The translations under genes and the position numbers were made by a program. Positions 45,566 to 54,108 of a stretch of DNA of 64,000 nt are shown piece after piece. The DNA is taken from NCBI RefSeq assembly GCF_002368195.1, contig NZ_AP018178.1:6584645-6648644 (forward strand), written 5' to 3'. The stretch is from Calothrix sp. NIES-2100. GTDB taxonomy: Bacteria > Cyanobacteriota > Cyanobacteriia > Cyanobacteriales > Nostocaceae. Every line of letters starts with the position of its first letter. Positions within the stretch are counted from its first letter, which is position 1. The notes beneath the pieces are model-generated. The model saw only the letters and a list, made by a program, of their open reading frames with translations, was not told the origin of the DNA and made no database searches.

Positions 45566-47407
45566 ATGAGCGATCGCCTTCTCAGGTTATTATTAGTTGA
45601 CCAAGACCCCATCTTTAGGTTAGGGTTGCGGGTAGCATTGGTGGAAATTCCTAATTTGCTCATAGTCGCGGAGGTTGAAACGGATACCGCTGCTTTACAG
45701 GTTCTAGCAGAACTAGCTAAACAAGACCCTAACCAAGTAAATTTAGTGGTTTTGGAATTAGGAAATCATCGTTCCTCCAAGCTGCAACAGCAAGGATTAC
45801 AACTTTGTGGACAACTAAAAGCTTTATACCCTCATCTGCCTATATTACTTTTAAGTTCTGTTACAGAACCAGGTTTACTATTAGCAGCAAAGGCTATTGG
45901 TGTAGATGGTTACTGTCCTAAAGGTACTGCTGTTGCTGAATTGGTTGCAGCTATGCAAGCAGTCAGTCAAGGTGGTTCTGCTTGGTTTGGTGAGGAAAGG
46001 GAGCAGGGGAACCGCACTTCGACTACGCTCACTTCGACTACGCTCAGTGAGCGGGGAGCAGAGGAGCAGAGGAAACTCAATACTCATGATTTAGGACTCC
46101 CTTTTGCTAGGCTGCGAAATAATTTGCGTTTGTCAGGAATTGCTTACATTGAAGCTACCCTCAACTCAGTGACAGCACAATTGCAAGTCCCTGGACTAAC
46201 ACTGATGGAGCAAGCAATTCTCGCTGGACGGCGAAGAGAACTATTAGCAGCACGTTGGCTGATGAATCGGATGTTGCCCAACATACCAGAAAGGCAACCG
46301 GAACAACAGCAATTCATGCCAGCTTCTGTGCAATTACCACCGCCTATTAATTCTTCAATTAGCGCAATTACCACATCAGATTCACAACAATTACAAAATT
46401 CACCACCTTTACTTAGCCCAAGGGCATTGCAATCTAATTTATTTGCAGCTTGTATTAGTAAATTGCAATTGCCTTTAGTAAATATCACAGATGTGCCTTT
46501 AGAAATAGACATCTTACGCGAAGATAAAAAGCGAGAATTGCTTTATTTAATTCTGCAAAAGCTGGCTCAACAGTTAGATGATATCCGAGTAGCGCAAATT
46601 TCTATAAATAAATTGAATGATTTAAAAGAAACGATATTACATGATTTATGGCAGGTGACAGTCACAGATTTTTTTGGCAAATTTACGCGGGTGCAAGTTG
46701 GCGATCGCTCTCTCGAAATTGTCAATTTATTACTACAAAATATTCAAATTGTCCAGAAAGAAATCCTGAATAAAATTCCTTTAATCATCGAGCTATTTAC
46801 TCATCTACTATTTCAAACTGATTTGCAAGTTGATAATACTTCTTACCCAGCAGGTAGCCCAGAAGCAGAGTCACAAGCATTAATGATTTTAGAGAACTTG
46901 TTAATTCAGGTAGCTAATGGGGTAGTACAGCCGCTACTTAATTCTTTAGCAGATTTAGAAGTAATTAAACAAGGTTATTACGATCGGCGATTGATTTCCA
47001 CTAGGGAAATTGAAAGATTTAGAAACAATTTATCTTGGAAATACAGGTTAAATAATTATGTAAATGAGCCAAAGGCAATTTTTGAAAGCCATTATGAAAT
47101 ATTTGTCTTTGCACCACGAGGGATTGCTAAAACTTCAATGTATGCGCCTCGCTCTCAAGAATTAGCACAATTATCAAACATACCTCTGGTAGTGACTTTG
47201 GTCTTAGAATTTCGGGATGCGATCGCACCTCAAATCCAATTACTTTTAGGTATTTTTGGTAGTGGTATTGTCTTCGTTCTCACCCAAATTATCGGTCGGG
47301 GTTTAGGCTTAATTGGTCGCGGAATTCTCCAAGGTATTGGGAGTGTTTCGTTAACAGAAAAAAGCTTCAAGCGCAAAAGCGATAAGGGGACAGGGAGTAG
47401 AGGATGA
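45566..47407 (+). CDS. Receiver-like / DUF3685 (Ycf55-like) protein
   Basis: 613 residues. The N-terminus (1-130) has a CheY-like receiver fold (LLLVDQDPIFRLGLRVALVE, LPILLLSSV, AIGVDGYCPKGT), but Glu64 in VVLELG stands at the phosphorylation site and Gln13 replaces one acid-pocket residue, so classical phosphorylation is unlikely. The rest is DUF3685, related to the plastid Ycf55 family, with two hydrophobic segments near the end (IQLLLGIFGSGIVFVLTQII). Function of the family is unknown. A 15-bp repeat in tandem (46016-46045) encodes TSTTLTSTTL in the linker. ATG 45566 follows a HIP1-like context. Confidence 0.85.
   Translation: MSDRLLRLLLVDQDPIFRLGLRVALVEIPNLLIVAEVETDTAALQVLAELAKQDPNQVNLVVLELGNHRSSKLQQQGLQLCGQLKALYPHLPILLLSSVTEPGLLLAAKAIGVDGYCPKGTAVAELVAAMQAVSQGGSAWFGEEREQGNRTSTTLTSTTLSERGAEEQRKLNTHDLGLPFARLRNNLRLSGIAYIEATLNSVTAQLQVPGLTLMEQAILAGRRRELLAARWLMNRMLPNIPERQPEQQQFMPASVQLPPPINSSISAITTSDSQQLQNSPPLLSPRALQSNLFAACISKLQLPLVNITDVPLEIDILREDKKRELLYLILQKLAQQLDDIRVAQISINKLNDLKETILHDLWQVTVTDFFGKFTRVQVGDRSLEIVNLLLQNIQIVQKEILNKIPLIIELFTHLLFQTDLQVDNTSYPAGSPEAESQALMILENLLIQVANGVVQPLLNSLADLEVIKQGYYDRRLISTREIERFRNNLSWKYRLNNYVNEPKAIFESHYEIFVFAPRGIAKTSMYAPRSQELAQLSNIPLVVTLVLEFRDAIAPQIQLLLGIFGSGIVFVLTQIIGRGLGLIGRGILQGIGSVSLTEKSFKRKSDKGTGSRG
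46016..46056. repeat. Interspersed repeat inserted in frame in the Ycf55-like gene
   Basis: ACTTCGACTACGCTC twice in tandem, then AGTGAGCGGGG, the signature of a common cyanobacterial spacer repeat. Here it lies inside the linker between receiver and DUF3685, kept in frame. Confidence 0.65.
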
Positions 47408-47483
47408 GTAAAAACTCCGAAATTTACTCATTGTCTACATCTGGAAATCTCCTTTTCTTTTGTCAGTTGAATATTCATGATTT

Positions 47484-48320
47484 TTACTGACTTTGTTGCT
47501 GCTCTAACCAAGTAGATAAATCTGCGATTGATGAAATTTTAAAAAGCGCCCTTCCTAAAGCTTCTAGCTGTTCTTTATTTAACACTTGAACTTTCTCAAT
47601 AATTGACGAATCAATTTCACCAAAGCGTTCATTAAGTAAAGACATACAAAATCTTAACGCTTCTTTTTGTTCTCCCTGTTGTTCTCCCTTCTGCAAAATA
47701 TCCTGATAAATCACTGATTCCTGCATAATATCCTCGCTCAATAACTGATGAATAAAATCTTTATTAAATCGCAAACCTGCTAAAATTTCTGTATAGGCAG
47801 CAGTATTCTGCCTCGTTTCTCTATCTGAAATTTTAGCAACACTCTGGGCAACCTGGGATAATAACGTTTGCGGGGAATCTGTTTGTGTTAATGGTGCTAA
47901 GGGTAATAATGCAAGATTATCCAGAAATAAGGCTGAATCTTGCTCCCACATCCGTATAACTCGATAGCGGTGAGTTGTCATCTCATTGACGTATGCTTCA
48001 GTAAAAGCTATTTCGTTACTTGTCTCTTGCAAGAAAATTACTACTTGCGTTATTGGCACATCATATTTTCGCACTAACCTGACAAAATAATCCAACATTC
48101 GCAAGGGAATCGGAGTTTCGGATTTATCTGTTGTTTGAAATTCGAGATGTAAAATCCGATTCTCTGTTTGCAGAAATGTCACAGAGTCAGCGCGAATTGG
48201 TTCGATGCTTAATTCGGTTTTTAAGACTTTAATTTTTTGTGGTTCATTAGGTAGTAACCAACGCACAAAATCTGTTGGATATTTTTCTGCTAATATTTTA
48301 CAAACATTGTCAAAAGCCAT
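47484..48320 (-). CDS. Rpn-family PD-(D/E)XK nuclease-like protein
   Basis: 278 residues. It opens FDNVCKILAEKYPTDFVRWL and carries a PD-(D/E)XK core: RADSVTFLQTENRILHLEFQTT, with Asp and the Glu-x-Gln of the site. Then PIPLRMLDYFVRLVRKY and a C-terminal helical region of DUF4351 type (EQLEALGRALFKISSIADLSTWLEQQ). Rpn proteins are mobile-element-like nucleases that promote recombination; they are common in cyanobacterial accessory DNA. An EQQGEQQGEQ-type run before DUF4351 is typical. Convergent with the Ycf55-like gene, 76 bp apart. Confidence 0.85.
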   Translation of the reverse strand: MAFDNVCKILAEKYPTDFVRWLLPNEPQKIKVLKTELSIEPIRADSVTFLQTENRILHLEFQTTDKSETPIPLRMLDYFVRLVRKYDVPITQVVIFLQETSNEIAFTEAYVNEMTTHRYRVIRMWEQDSALFLDNLALLPLAPLTQTDSPQTLLSQVAQSVAKISDRETRQNTAAYTEILAGLRFNKDFIHQLLSEDIMQESVIYQDILQKGEQQGEQKEALRFCMSLLNERFGEIDSSIIEKVQVLNKEQLEALGRALFKISSIADLSTWLEQQQSQ

Positions 48321-48552
48321 AAATTTTATACCTTAGTCTTATACTCCATACCCTGCGGCAAAGTATAAACGTTACAATTGCTACGCTCCATTTTATTACG
48401 TACCCTGCGGTCAGGCGTTCCGCCAACGCAATGACAAAATATGTTGTTACACATTTGGGATGCTCCCATACCCTGAAACCATTATTCGATTATGAATGCG
48501 TAAATTCCTAGAATGAGAAAGCATTCAATAATATTGATAGGGTAATCTACCT

Positions 48553-48815
48553 TTTTACTTGCGGAAAACACTAAAATGAGTGCGCGATTTACCGAAATGA
48601 GTAAGCGATAAGGCATTTTACTTGCGGAAAACACCAAAATTAGTAAGCGATAAGCCTTAATGAGTAAGTGATAAGGCATTTTACTTGCGGAAAACACCAA
48701 AATTAGTAGGCGATAAGCCTTAATGAGTAAGTGATAAGGCATTTTACTTGCGGAAAACACCAAAATTAGTAGGCGATAAGCCTTAATGAGTAAGCGATAA
48801 GGCATTTTGAGTAAG
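48553..48815. repeat. 63-bp tandem repeat, four units
   Basis: The motif ACTTGCGGAAAACAC recurs at 48557, 48620, 48683 and 48746, an exact 63-bp period. Inside each unit a shorter motif (GAGTAAGNGATAAGGC) is itself doubled. Because 63 is divisible by three, the minus strand shows an open 114-codon frame that repeats 21 residues (MPYHLLIKAYRLLILVFSASK); I doubt it is a gene. Confidence 0.85.
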
Positions 48816-48973
48816 TAATCAAGCAAAATGAGTAAGTAATATCAAGTTCTGATAAATATTTGTGATTGCGAGTGTCAAGCCTTATCCTAAGCTGTTGCGT
48901 ATTTAATTTGTATATTGGACGCGGGCAAGATGCCCGCACTACAATAATTTTGCGTTTTCGTTTTATAAAATTA

Positions 48974-49098
48974 TGACTTACGCAAAAGTCACGGAATTAC
49001 GTCATTACGAGCAAAGCGACGTAATCGCCTAAAATTCTGGGATTGCTTCCCTACACTACGTTCCGGTCGCAATGACAAATTTTGCTTGCGTAAGTCCT
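48974..49098. repeat. MITE-like element, GGACTTACGCA family
   Basis: About 125 bp with inverted ends TGACTTACGCAA and TTGCGTAAGTCCT. The inside carries the common repeat GGTCGCAATGACAAAT. Second full copy at 60580-60673. Confidence 0.65.
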
Positions 49099-49293
49099 GA
49101 AAATTTAGCTGCACATCAAGCTTATGTGATTAGGAAACGTTCTCATGTAATTAGGAAACGCTATATTATTCAGTCGTGGCTTGAGTTTTGAGGTTGACCC
49201 TGATGACAAAAAAACTACGGTTTTCAAGGTAGGCGCGATTTAGCTACTTTCTACCCAGCAAAACTGTTAGATCCGATTTTACAGTTTAATAGG

Positions 49294-49456
49294 GGGAGCA
49301 TCCCAATGCGTGCAAATTTATCAAATCAAAACTAGTCATTGCGAATGGAGCGAAGCGGAATGAAGCAATCGCAAAGTCTAGCTGCTGCGATTGCTTCGCT
49401 TCATTTCATTACGCTCGCAATGACAAAATATGTTTTTACACATTTGGGATGCTCCC
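49294..49456. repeat. MITE-like element, GGGAGCATCCCAAATG family
   Basis: About 163 bp between GGGAGCATCCCAATG and CATTTGGGATGCTCCC. Its middle is an inner palindrome (GCGATTGCTTCGCTTC against its mate GAAGCAATCGC). A right-half copy lies at 48425-48467. Confidence 0.7.
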
Positions 49457-49701
49457 TTAATAGGAGCGATCGCCTGAGTTAACCCATGAGGATCGACAGG
49501 GTAAATGGGCTGCAAATGGACAATCTGAAGTCGCGTAATTTAGAGATAATTGCACAAGCAACGGCTTTGATTTTCTCTTGGTGGGCTACATATACGTAAT
49601 TTTTTTTCACGAATCAAATCGGATTTTTATAGTTTTAGATGTAATGTTTATAAAAAGCTACAAATGAACAAAACATAATTCCACACATCCCGCGAGTAAT
49701 T

Positions 49702-50427
49702 ATGATTAATGATTTGATCGGCTATAGCGATTTTATGGGATTAGCAGCATCTTATAGTTATGCCATTGGTTTACTGTTATTTGGTGAAGGACTGGGTAGG
49801 CTGTTTCATGTCCCGCCAAATCTGACTCGTAAGATTATCCATGTGGGTGCAGGAATGTGGGTATTTGGTGTACTTTTGCTGTTTAACCGCTGGGAAATGG
49901 GGATTGTACCTTTTGCTAGCTTTATTGGTGTAAATTATTTGCTGTATCGTTACCGGGTGATCCGGGCAATGGATACTGATGATAGTTCACCAGGTACGGT
50001 ATATTTTGCTATTTCTGTAACATTGCTGTTTGCACTGCTGTGGCGACCTTCTGGCCCTAGAGATGATGTTGCGATCGCTGTGGCTGGAGTGATGGCGATG
50101 ACTTGGGGAGATGCACTAGCCGCATTAATTGGGAGGCGTTTTGGTCAACATAAATACCAAGTAGGAAGTTCTATCCGTTCTTGGGAGGGTTCATTGGCAA
50201 TGTTTCTTGCCAGTACCACGTCGATTTTTTTGGTATTAATCTTACTACCTGGTTCATCACTGAGTCCCCTAGCAGTAGCTTATGAGGTGAATCAAGCAGC
50301 ATTGGCGGCGGTGGTTAGCGGGGCTTTGGCTACATTAGCTGAGGGTGTGTCACCTCATGGTACAGATAACCTCAGTGTGCCGTTAGTGACAGCAGGCGTA
50401 GTATGGATTGTAATTAATAATTTGTAA
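49702..50427 (+). CDS. Phytol/farnesol kinase-like membrane protein
   Basis: 241 residues with six to seven membrane segments. It has the CTP-dependent polyprenol kinase pattern: LTRKIIHVGAGMWVFG, TDDSSPGTVYFAISVTLLFALLW, MAMTWGDALAALIGRRFG and SWEGSLAMFLAS, then AEGVSPHGTDNLSVPLV. In phototrophs VTE5/FOLK-type kinases rescue phytol from chlorophyll breakdown for tocopherol. ATG 49702. Flanked by short repeats on both sides (49125-49165 and 50498-50518) and MITE-like elements. Substrate (phytol, farnesol, dolichol) is not fixed. Confidence 0.88.
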   Translation: MINDLIGYSDFMGLAASYSYAIGLLLFGEGLGRLFHVPPNLTRKIIHVGAGMWVFGVLLLFNRWEMGIVPFASFIGVNYLLYRYRVIRAMDTDDSSPGTVYFAISVTLLFALLWRPSGPRDDVAIAVAGVMAMTWGDALAALIGRRFGQHKYQVGSSIRSWEGSLAMFLASTTSIFLVLILLPGSSLSPLAVAYEVNQAALAAVVSGALATLAEGVSPHGTDNLSVPLVTAGVVWIVINNL

Positions 50428-50530
50428 TTTGTCAGGTATAAGAACCCCACCCCCAACCCCCTCCCCGCAAGCGAGGAGGGGGCTATGATATACCTCATGT
50501 GATTAGGAAACGCTATAGCTTGCTTGCTGA

Positions 50531-50681
50531 TAAGTAGGTAGGCACAAATAAACCTAACTATGTAACAAAATGTAAAAAGCTGAAAACCCTTGCGATTGCT
50601 TCTTCGTACCTCCTCTCTTCGAGACGCTACGCGAACGCAATGACAAAAGTATAGTTATGTTTTTTAACGCTGACCTACTTA
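50531..50681. repeat. MITE-like element, TAAGTAGGT family
   Basis: 151 bp between TAAGTAGGTAGGC and GCTGACCTACTTA, matching in most of the 13 inverted end positions. It includes the CTACGCGAACGCAATGACAA repeat. A left-half copy lies at 26946-27008. Confidence 0.65.
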
Positions 50682-50710
50682 AGATGTGATGATTTTGGCT
50701 ATTGTATTTA

Positions 50711-51253
50711 CTATTTATCAGAAAGTTTTTCGGAAAAATTGACTTGCGACATAACTTGTGTGCGGATTGAATTAGCAGCCTTCTCTGCAATTTCTTCTCT
50801 ATCAGAATCAGTAAGCAGCATTGCAAGTAAATATTTGAGAACTTCACGGTTAGATATAAACTCTTCACCGTATAAATCATCTTGCAGTAGGGTGGCTTCT
50901 AAGTAAGGTATTAGTTCAGGTGAAGGAGATAGCAACCGCTGTTTAATGCATGTCTTTGCAGCTTCTGTTGCGGCTTTTGTACCTATACCTAAATCCCATG
51001 TTTCAATTATGAGTTTGATTTCACGGTTAAGTAATACACGCAGCGTTGATAAGCGATCAAATAAAGATAGGTTGAGGATTAAAGGTGATAATGCATTAAC
51101 CCAATCCAAAGCAGCGTTAATTGTGTACTTTTTTTCATATTCATTAAAAACAACTTCATTGAGCCATCCTTCACCAAAAAGTAAATCTACAGCTTCTTGA
51201 TTTGTGATTGACTCGCTTACCTCAGAATTATTATTTTCCTGTTGTTGATTCAT
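50711..51253 (-). CDS. Hypothetical helical protein
   Basis: 180 residues from ATG 51253. Acidic, Asn/Gln/Glu-rich start, then helices (NAALDWVNALSPLILNLSLFDRL, LRVLLNREIKLIIETWDLG, KYLLAMLLTDSDREEIAEKA). No motif, membrane segment or signal. It lies 25 bp upstream of nothing and 24 bp downstream of the FAD oxidoreductase gene on the same strand, so both probably share a transcript. Function unknown; small helical proteins in such spots can be partners of the neighbour, but nothing shows this. Confidence 0.65.
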   Translation of the reverse strand: MNQQQENNNSEVSESITNQEAVDLLFGEGWLNEVVFNEYEKKYTINAALDWVNALSPLILNLSLFDRLSTLRVLLNREIKLIIETWDLGIGTKAATEAAKTCIKQRLLSPSPELIPYLEATLLQDDLYGEEFISNREVLKYLLAMLLTDSDREEIAEKAANSIRTQVMSQVNFSEKLSDK

Positions 51254-51277
51254 AAATTTTATCTGATATTCTTCTGT

Positions 51278-52786
51278 TTATAGGTTCCAATCGCGGCGGA
51301 AGTGTAAGAAACTTTCTATAAATTCTTGCCAAGCCAGGTTACTATTTAACTTTTGTTTGTGCCACTCTTGTACAGATTTTTCGATAATTTCTGCAAAACT
51401 AGGATAGATAGGCGATAAATTTTCTAACTGCTGAATTTTAATATTTTGGGATATTGCCAAGGCAATTATATTAATTAATTCTCCTGCGGCTGCACCAAAT
51501 ATTTCGGCTCCTAAAATTTCGCCATTGCGTAATAAAATTAATTTACAAATACCTGTAGTTTCGTTGCGAATTTGGGCTGCTGCTACTGTTTTAAAATACT
51601 GTTGCAATACTAAAACTTCTTGGTGATGATATTGCTGTTTTGCTTTTTTCTCTGTCATACCGACTTGCGCTAACATCGGCTGCGAAAATATCGCTAAAGG
51701 TATGCACTCATAATTAACTCTTGACTTAGAAAGAAATAAAGCATTATTTAACGCTATTCTCGCTTCATATTGAGCAACATTGATAAAATCATAGCCACCA
51801 ATGACATCACCACAAGCATAAATCCGAGAATTGGTAGTTTGCAGTTTATTATTAACTACTAAATGACGCTGATACCATTTCACGTCTACTGCTGCTAAAT
51901 TGAGAGATTCAACATTTGGTTGTTGTCCAGTTGCTACTAAAATTTCATCTGTTTCAATTGCTTGATCTCCAGCTTGAATCCATTTTTTATCTTCAATTCG
52001 CCGCACCTGAGTTACTTTTGTTTGAGTGATAACACGCACACCTTCAACTTCTAATTGTGCCTGAAGTAACTGGGCTATCTCTGGGTCAATATTCGGCAAA
52101 ATTTGGGAACGCTGAACAACGAGTGTGACATGACAACCTAACCGCGCTAAGGTTTGAGCTATTTCTATGCTTTGGGGTACACCACCAAGAATCACCCAAT
52201 TTTTCGGTGGTGTTGGCGTGGGAGAATTTGGGGTGTATTTTCCCCGCCCATACAGGAGAAATTGCCAAATGTTGGATAAGGTAAGGTAGCCGGTGGCTGA
52301 TAATCCGTCAATCTCTGGAATGGCTGGACGGGAACCACTAGCTAGCAAATAGGTACGGGATCTCAAAAGCCGTTGGTTTAGCCCGCTTTTGGTATCGCTA
52401 ATAGCAAATGCTAAATGGGGCGAAGATTGAAATTGACCATTGTCAAAAATAACATCCACTCCTAGGGCGGCTAGGTTAGCGGCAGAATGCTGTGCTTCTA
52501 TATTCGAGACAACGCCTTGCGCATATAACATCGCCTCTGGTAATACTACCGATATTGGAGATTTTTCTGGAGTTTCCACGGGTGAGGTAGGAATACTCAG
52601 ACCAACTGCTTCACGTAGATGCTGCGCTAGGTTGCCAATTTCGCTAATCGCTTGGTGATAGTAAAACCCATAGTTAAGTTTGGGTTCCACTAAGGCAACT
52701 TTAGCTTGTAGTTGGTTAGCCACTAGGGCTGCGTAGCGTGCAGTAAGACTGCCACCAATAATCACAACATCGTAGTCAATGGTCAT
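51278..52786 (-). CDS. FAD/NAD(P)-dependent oxidoreductase, dihydrolipoamide dehydrogenase-like, no Cys pair
   Basis: 502 residues from ATG 52786. Layout of the pyridine nucleotide-disulfide family: FAD site YDVVIIGGSLTARYAALVA, GSRPAIPEIDG, NAD site WVILGGVPQSIEIAQTLARLG, ATGQQPN, IYACGDVIGG, and the dimerisation domain (residues about 360-480). The usual redox-active CxxxxC after the FAD loop is missing: that place reads LVEPKLNYGFYYHQAISEIG. So it is not a disulfide reductase of the classic type; a substrate oxidase, a quinone or a mercuric-type relative without the disulfide is possible. Upstream is a heptamer array. Confidence 0.88.
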   Translation of the reverse strand: MTIDYDVVIIGGSLTARYAALVANQLQAKVALVEPKLNYGFYYHQAISEIGNLAQHLREAVGLSIPTSPVETPEKSPISVVLPEAMLYAQGVVSNIEAQHSAANLAALGVDVIFDNGQFQSSPHLAFAISDTKSGLNQRLLRSRTYLLASGSRPAIPEIDGLSATGYLTLSNIWQFLLYGRGKYTPNSPTPTPPKNWVILGGVPQSIEIAQTLARLGCHVTLVVQRSQILPNIDPEIAQLLQAQLEVEGVRVITQTKVTQVRRIEDKKWIQAGDQAIETDEILVATGQQPNVESLNLAAVDVKWYQRHLVVNNKLQTTNSRIYACGDVIGGYDFINVAQYEARIALNNALFLSKSRVNYECIPLAIFSQPMLAQVGMTEKKAKQQYHHQEVLVLQQYFKTVAAAQIRNETTGICKLILLRNGEILGAEIFGAAAGELINIIALAISQNIKIQQLENLSPIYPSFAEIIEKSVQEWHKQKLNSNLAWQEFIESFLHFRRDWNL

Positions 52787-52843
52787 TTGTCATTTGTCAT
52801 TTGTCATTTGTCATTTGTCATTGGTAATTGGGCATTGGGCAAT
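52780..52843. repeat. TTTGTCA/GGGCATT heptamer array
   Basis: About six units of ATTTGTC, then ATTGGTAATTGGGCATTGGG. It begins over the first codons of the oxidoreductase gene (ATG 52786) and lies where the promoter and leader should be. Confidence 0.8.
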
Positions 52844-52861
52844 AGTTATTTGTCTGTGTTG

Positions 52862-52906
52862 TCCCCTCTGCCCCTCTGCCCCTCTGCCCCTCTGCTCCTC
52901 TGCTCT
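52862..52906. repeat. CCCCTCTG octamer array
   Basis: Five tandem 8-bp units plus CTCCTCTGCTC. Spacer repeat. Confidence 0.8.
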
Positions 52907-53000
52907 TTCATCCCCCTGATCTTCACTTGCGTTATTTAGTTAGTGGCCAGTTGAAAATCAAACATAACTGGCCACTAACAATTGATAACTGACACAAAAA

Positions 53001-54080
53001 TCAACACTCAGCAGTTATTACTGAGTTTAACGCTGTGAGTAAGCGTTGGTTGTCGGCTTGAGTACGTACAGCAACGCGGAAAAAGCGATCGCCTAGTTCT
53101 TTAAAACTCAAACAATCGCGAATTAAAATTTGGTGATACGTCAGTAATTGTTGCTGCAACTGGGAAATTGACTGATTTGACTCTACCAGTAAAAAGTTGG
53201 CAGCGCTGTTTTTTGGGTGTAGTCCTGGAATTGCTGCTAAACCTCCAAGGAGTTGAGTTCTTGCAGGTGGTAGCCATAACCAGGTTTGCTGTTGAAATTC
53301 CCTATCTTGGAGTGCAGCAATCGCCGCTGCTGCTGCCAATGTATTGACAGGCCAGGGGTCACGCCACAACTGCCATTTAGATAGGCGGTCAGGATGAGCG
53401 ATCGCATATCCCAGCCTCAGCCCAGGTAGACTGTAAAATTTTGTGAGCGATCGCAACACTACTAAATTGTCGTATTCCTGTACTAGCGCTATCAGACTTT
53501 GTTCCTCATCGGGAGACAAAAAGTCCATAAACGCCTCATCCACCACTACCAAGGCAAATTGATCCAGGTAGGGGAGAATTGATTCCCGTAAAAAAAGCTT
53601 TCCCGTAGGATTCTGGGGATTGTTAAGAAGTAGTCCCATGTCCTGAAAATCTTTGCTGCCTTTGTCAAGAAAAGATGACAAATTAGCTGCCGATTCCCAA
53701 TCAACGGGAAACTCCAGTACTTGAGCGTTATATGCCGACAGAGTCCGGTAGTAGTCGCCAAAGGCTGGAGTTATTAAAACTGTTGCGGCTAATTCGGCTA
53801 ATTCTCGACCAACTAATGTCAGTAATTCTGCTGAGCCATTACCCGGCAGAATCCACTCGAATGGTAGTTGATGGAAGTGACTGAGAGCGAGCCTCAGTTC
53901 ACTGTAATTAGGATCTGGATAGTGCCTAAGATTACCTATTTGGGATTGAATAGCGGCGATCGCGCTATTCGGTGGCCCCAACGGGCTAATACTGGCAGAA
54001 AAATCCAGAATAGCAGCAGGGGGACAGCCAGCCAGTGCTGCTGCCCAAGCTAAATTGCCCCCGTGTGCAGGTTGCCGCAT
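53001..54080 (-). CDS. cobD: L-threonine-O-3-phosphate decarboxylase CobD
   Basis: 359 residues from ATG 54080 (TTG at 54083 is the alternative). PLP-dependent aminotransferase-fold enzyme that makes (R)-1-amino-2-propanol phosphate for the nucleotide loop of pseudocobalamin/cobalamin. Signs: N-terminal HGGNLAWAAALAGCPPAAILDFSASISPLGPP, ILPGNGSAELLTLVG, NNPQNPTGKL, VVDEAFMDF and the PLP lysine Lys214 in SLTKFYSLPGLRLGY. HU lies 26 bp upstream on the same strand with a small hairpin between, so some read-through is likely. Confidence 0.94.
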   Translation of the reverse strand: MRQPAHGGNLAWAAALAGCPPAAILDFSASISPLGPPNSAIAAIQSQIGNLRHYPDPNYSELRLALSHFHQLPFEWILPGNGSAELLTLVGRELAELAATVLITPAFGDYYRTLSAYNAQVLEFPVDWESAANLSSFLDKGSKDFQDMGLLLNNPQNPTGKLFLRESILPYLDQFALVVVDEAFMDFLSPDEEQSLIALVQEYDNLVVLRSLTKFYSLPGLRLGYAIAHPDRLSKWQLWRDPWPVNTLAAAAAIAALQDREFQQQTWLWLPPARTQLLGGLAAIPGLHPKNSAANFLLVESNQSISQLQQQLLTYHQILIRDCLSFKELGDRFFRVAVRTQADNQRLLTALNSVITAEC

Positions 54081-54087
54081 CAAATTA

Positions 54088-54108
54088 AGGTTCCTAGAAC
54101 AAGAACCT
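54088..54108 (-). terminator. Weak hairpin between hupB and cobD
   Basis: 6-bp stem AGGTTC / GAACCT with 9-nt loop covers the HU stop codon. The minus strand continues TTAATTTG and the cobD ATG, so it may act as a partial terminator. Confidence 0.4.

Larger units (their letters stand above)
48321..49701. other. Gene-free stretch with tandem and MITE repeats
   Basis: 1.4 kb. It contains the half-element at 48425-48467, the 63-bp array 48553-48815, the MITE-like elements 48974-49098 and 49294-49456, and two ATTAGGAAACGCT repeats near 49125-49165. The right end must carry the promoter of the phytol kinase-like gene. Confidence 0.6.

Noticed and set aside
48482..48826. 114-codon frame of 21-residue repeats
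   Set aside because: Arises from the 63-bp tandem array; no ribosome site or signal and only repeat-derived residues.
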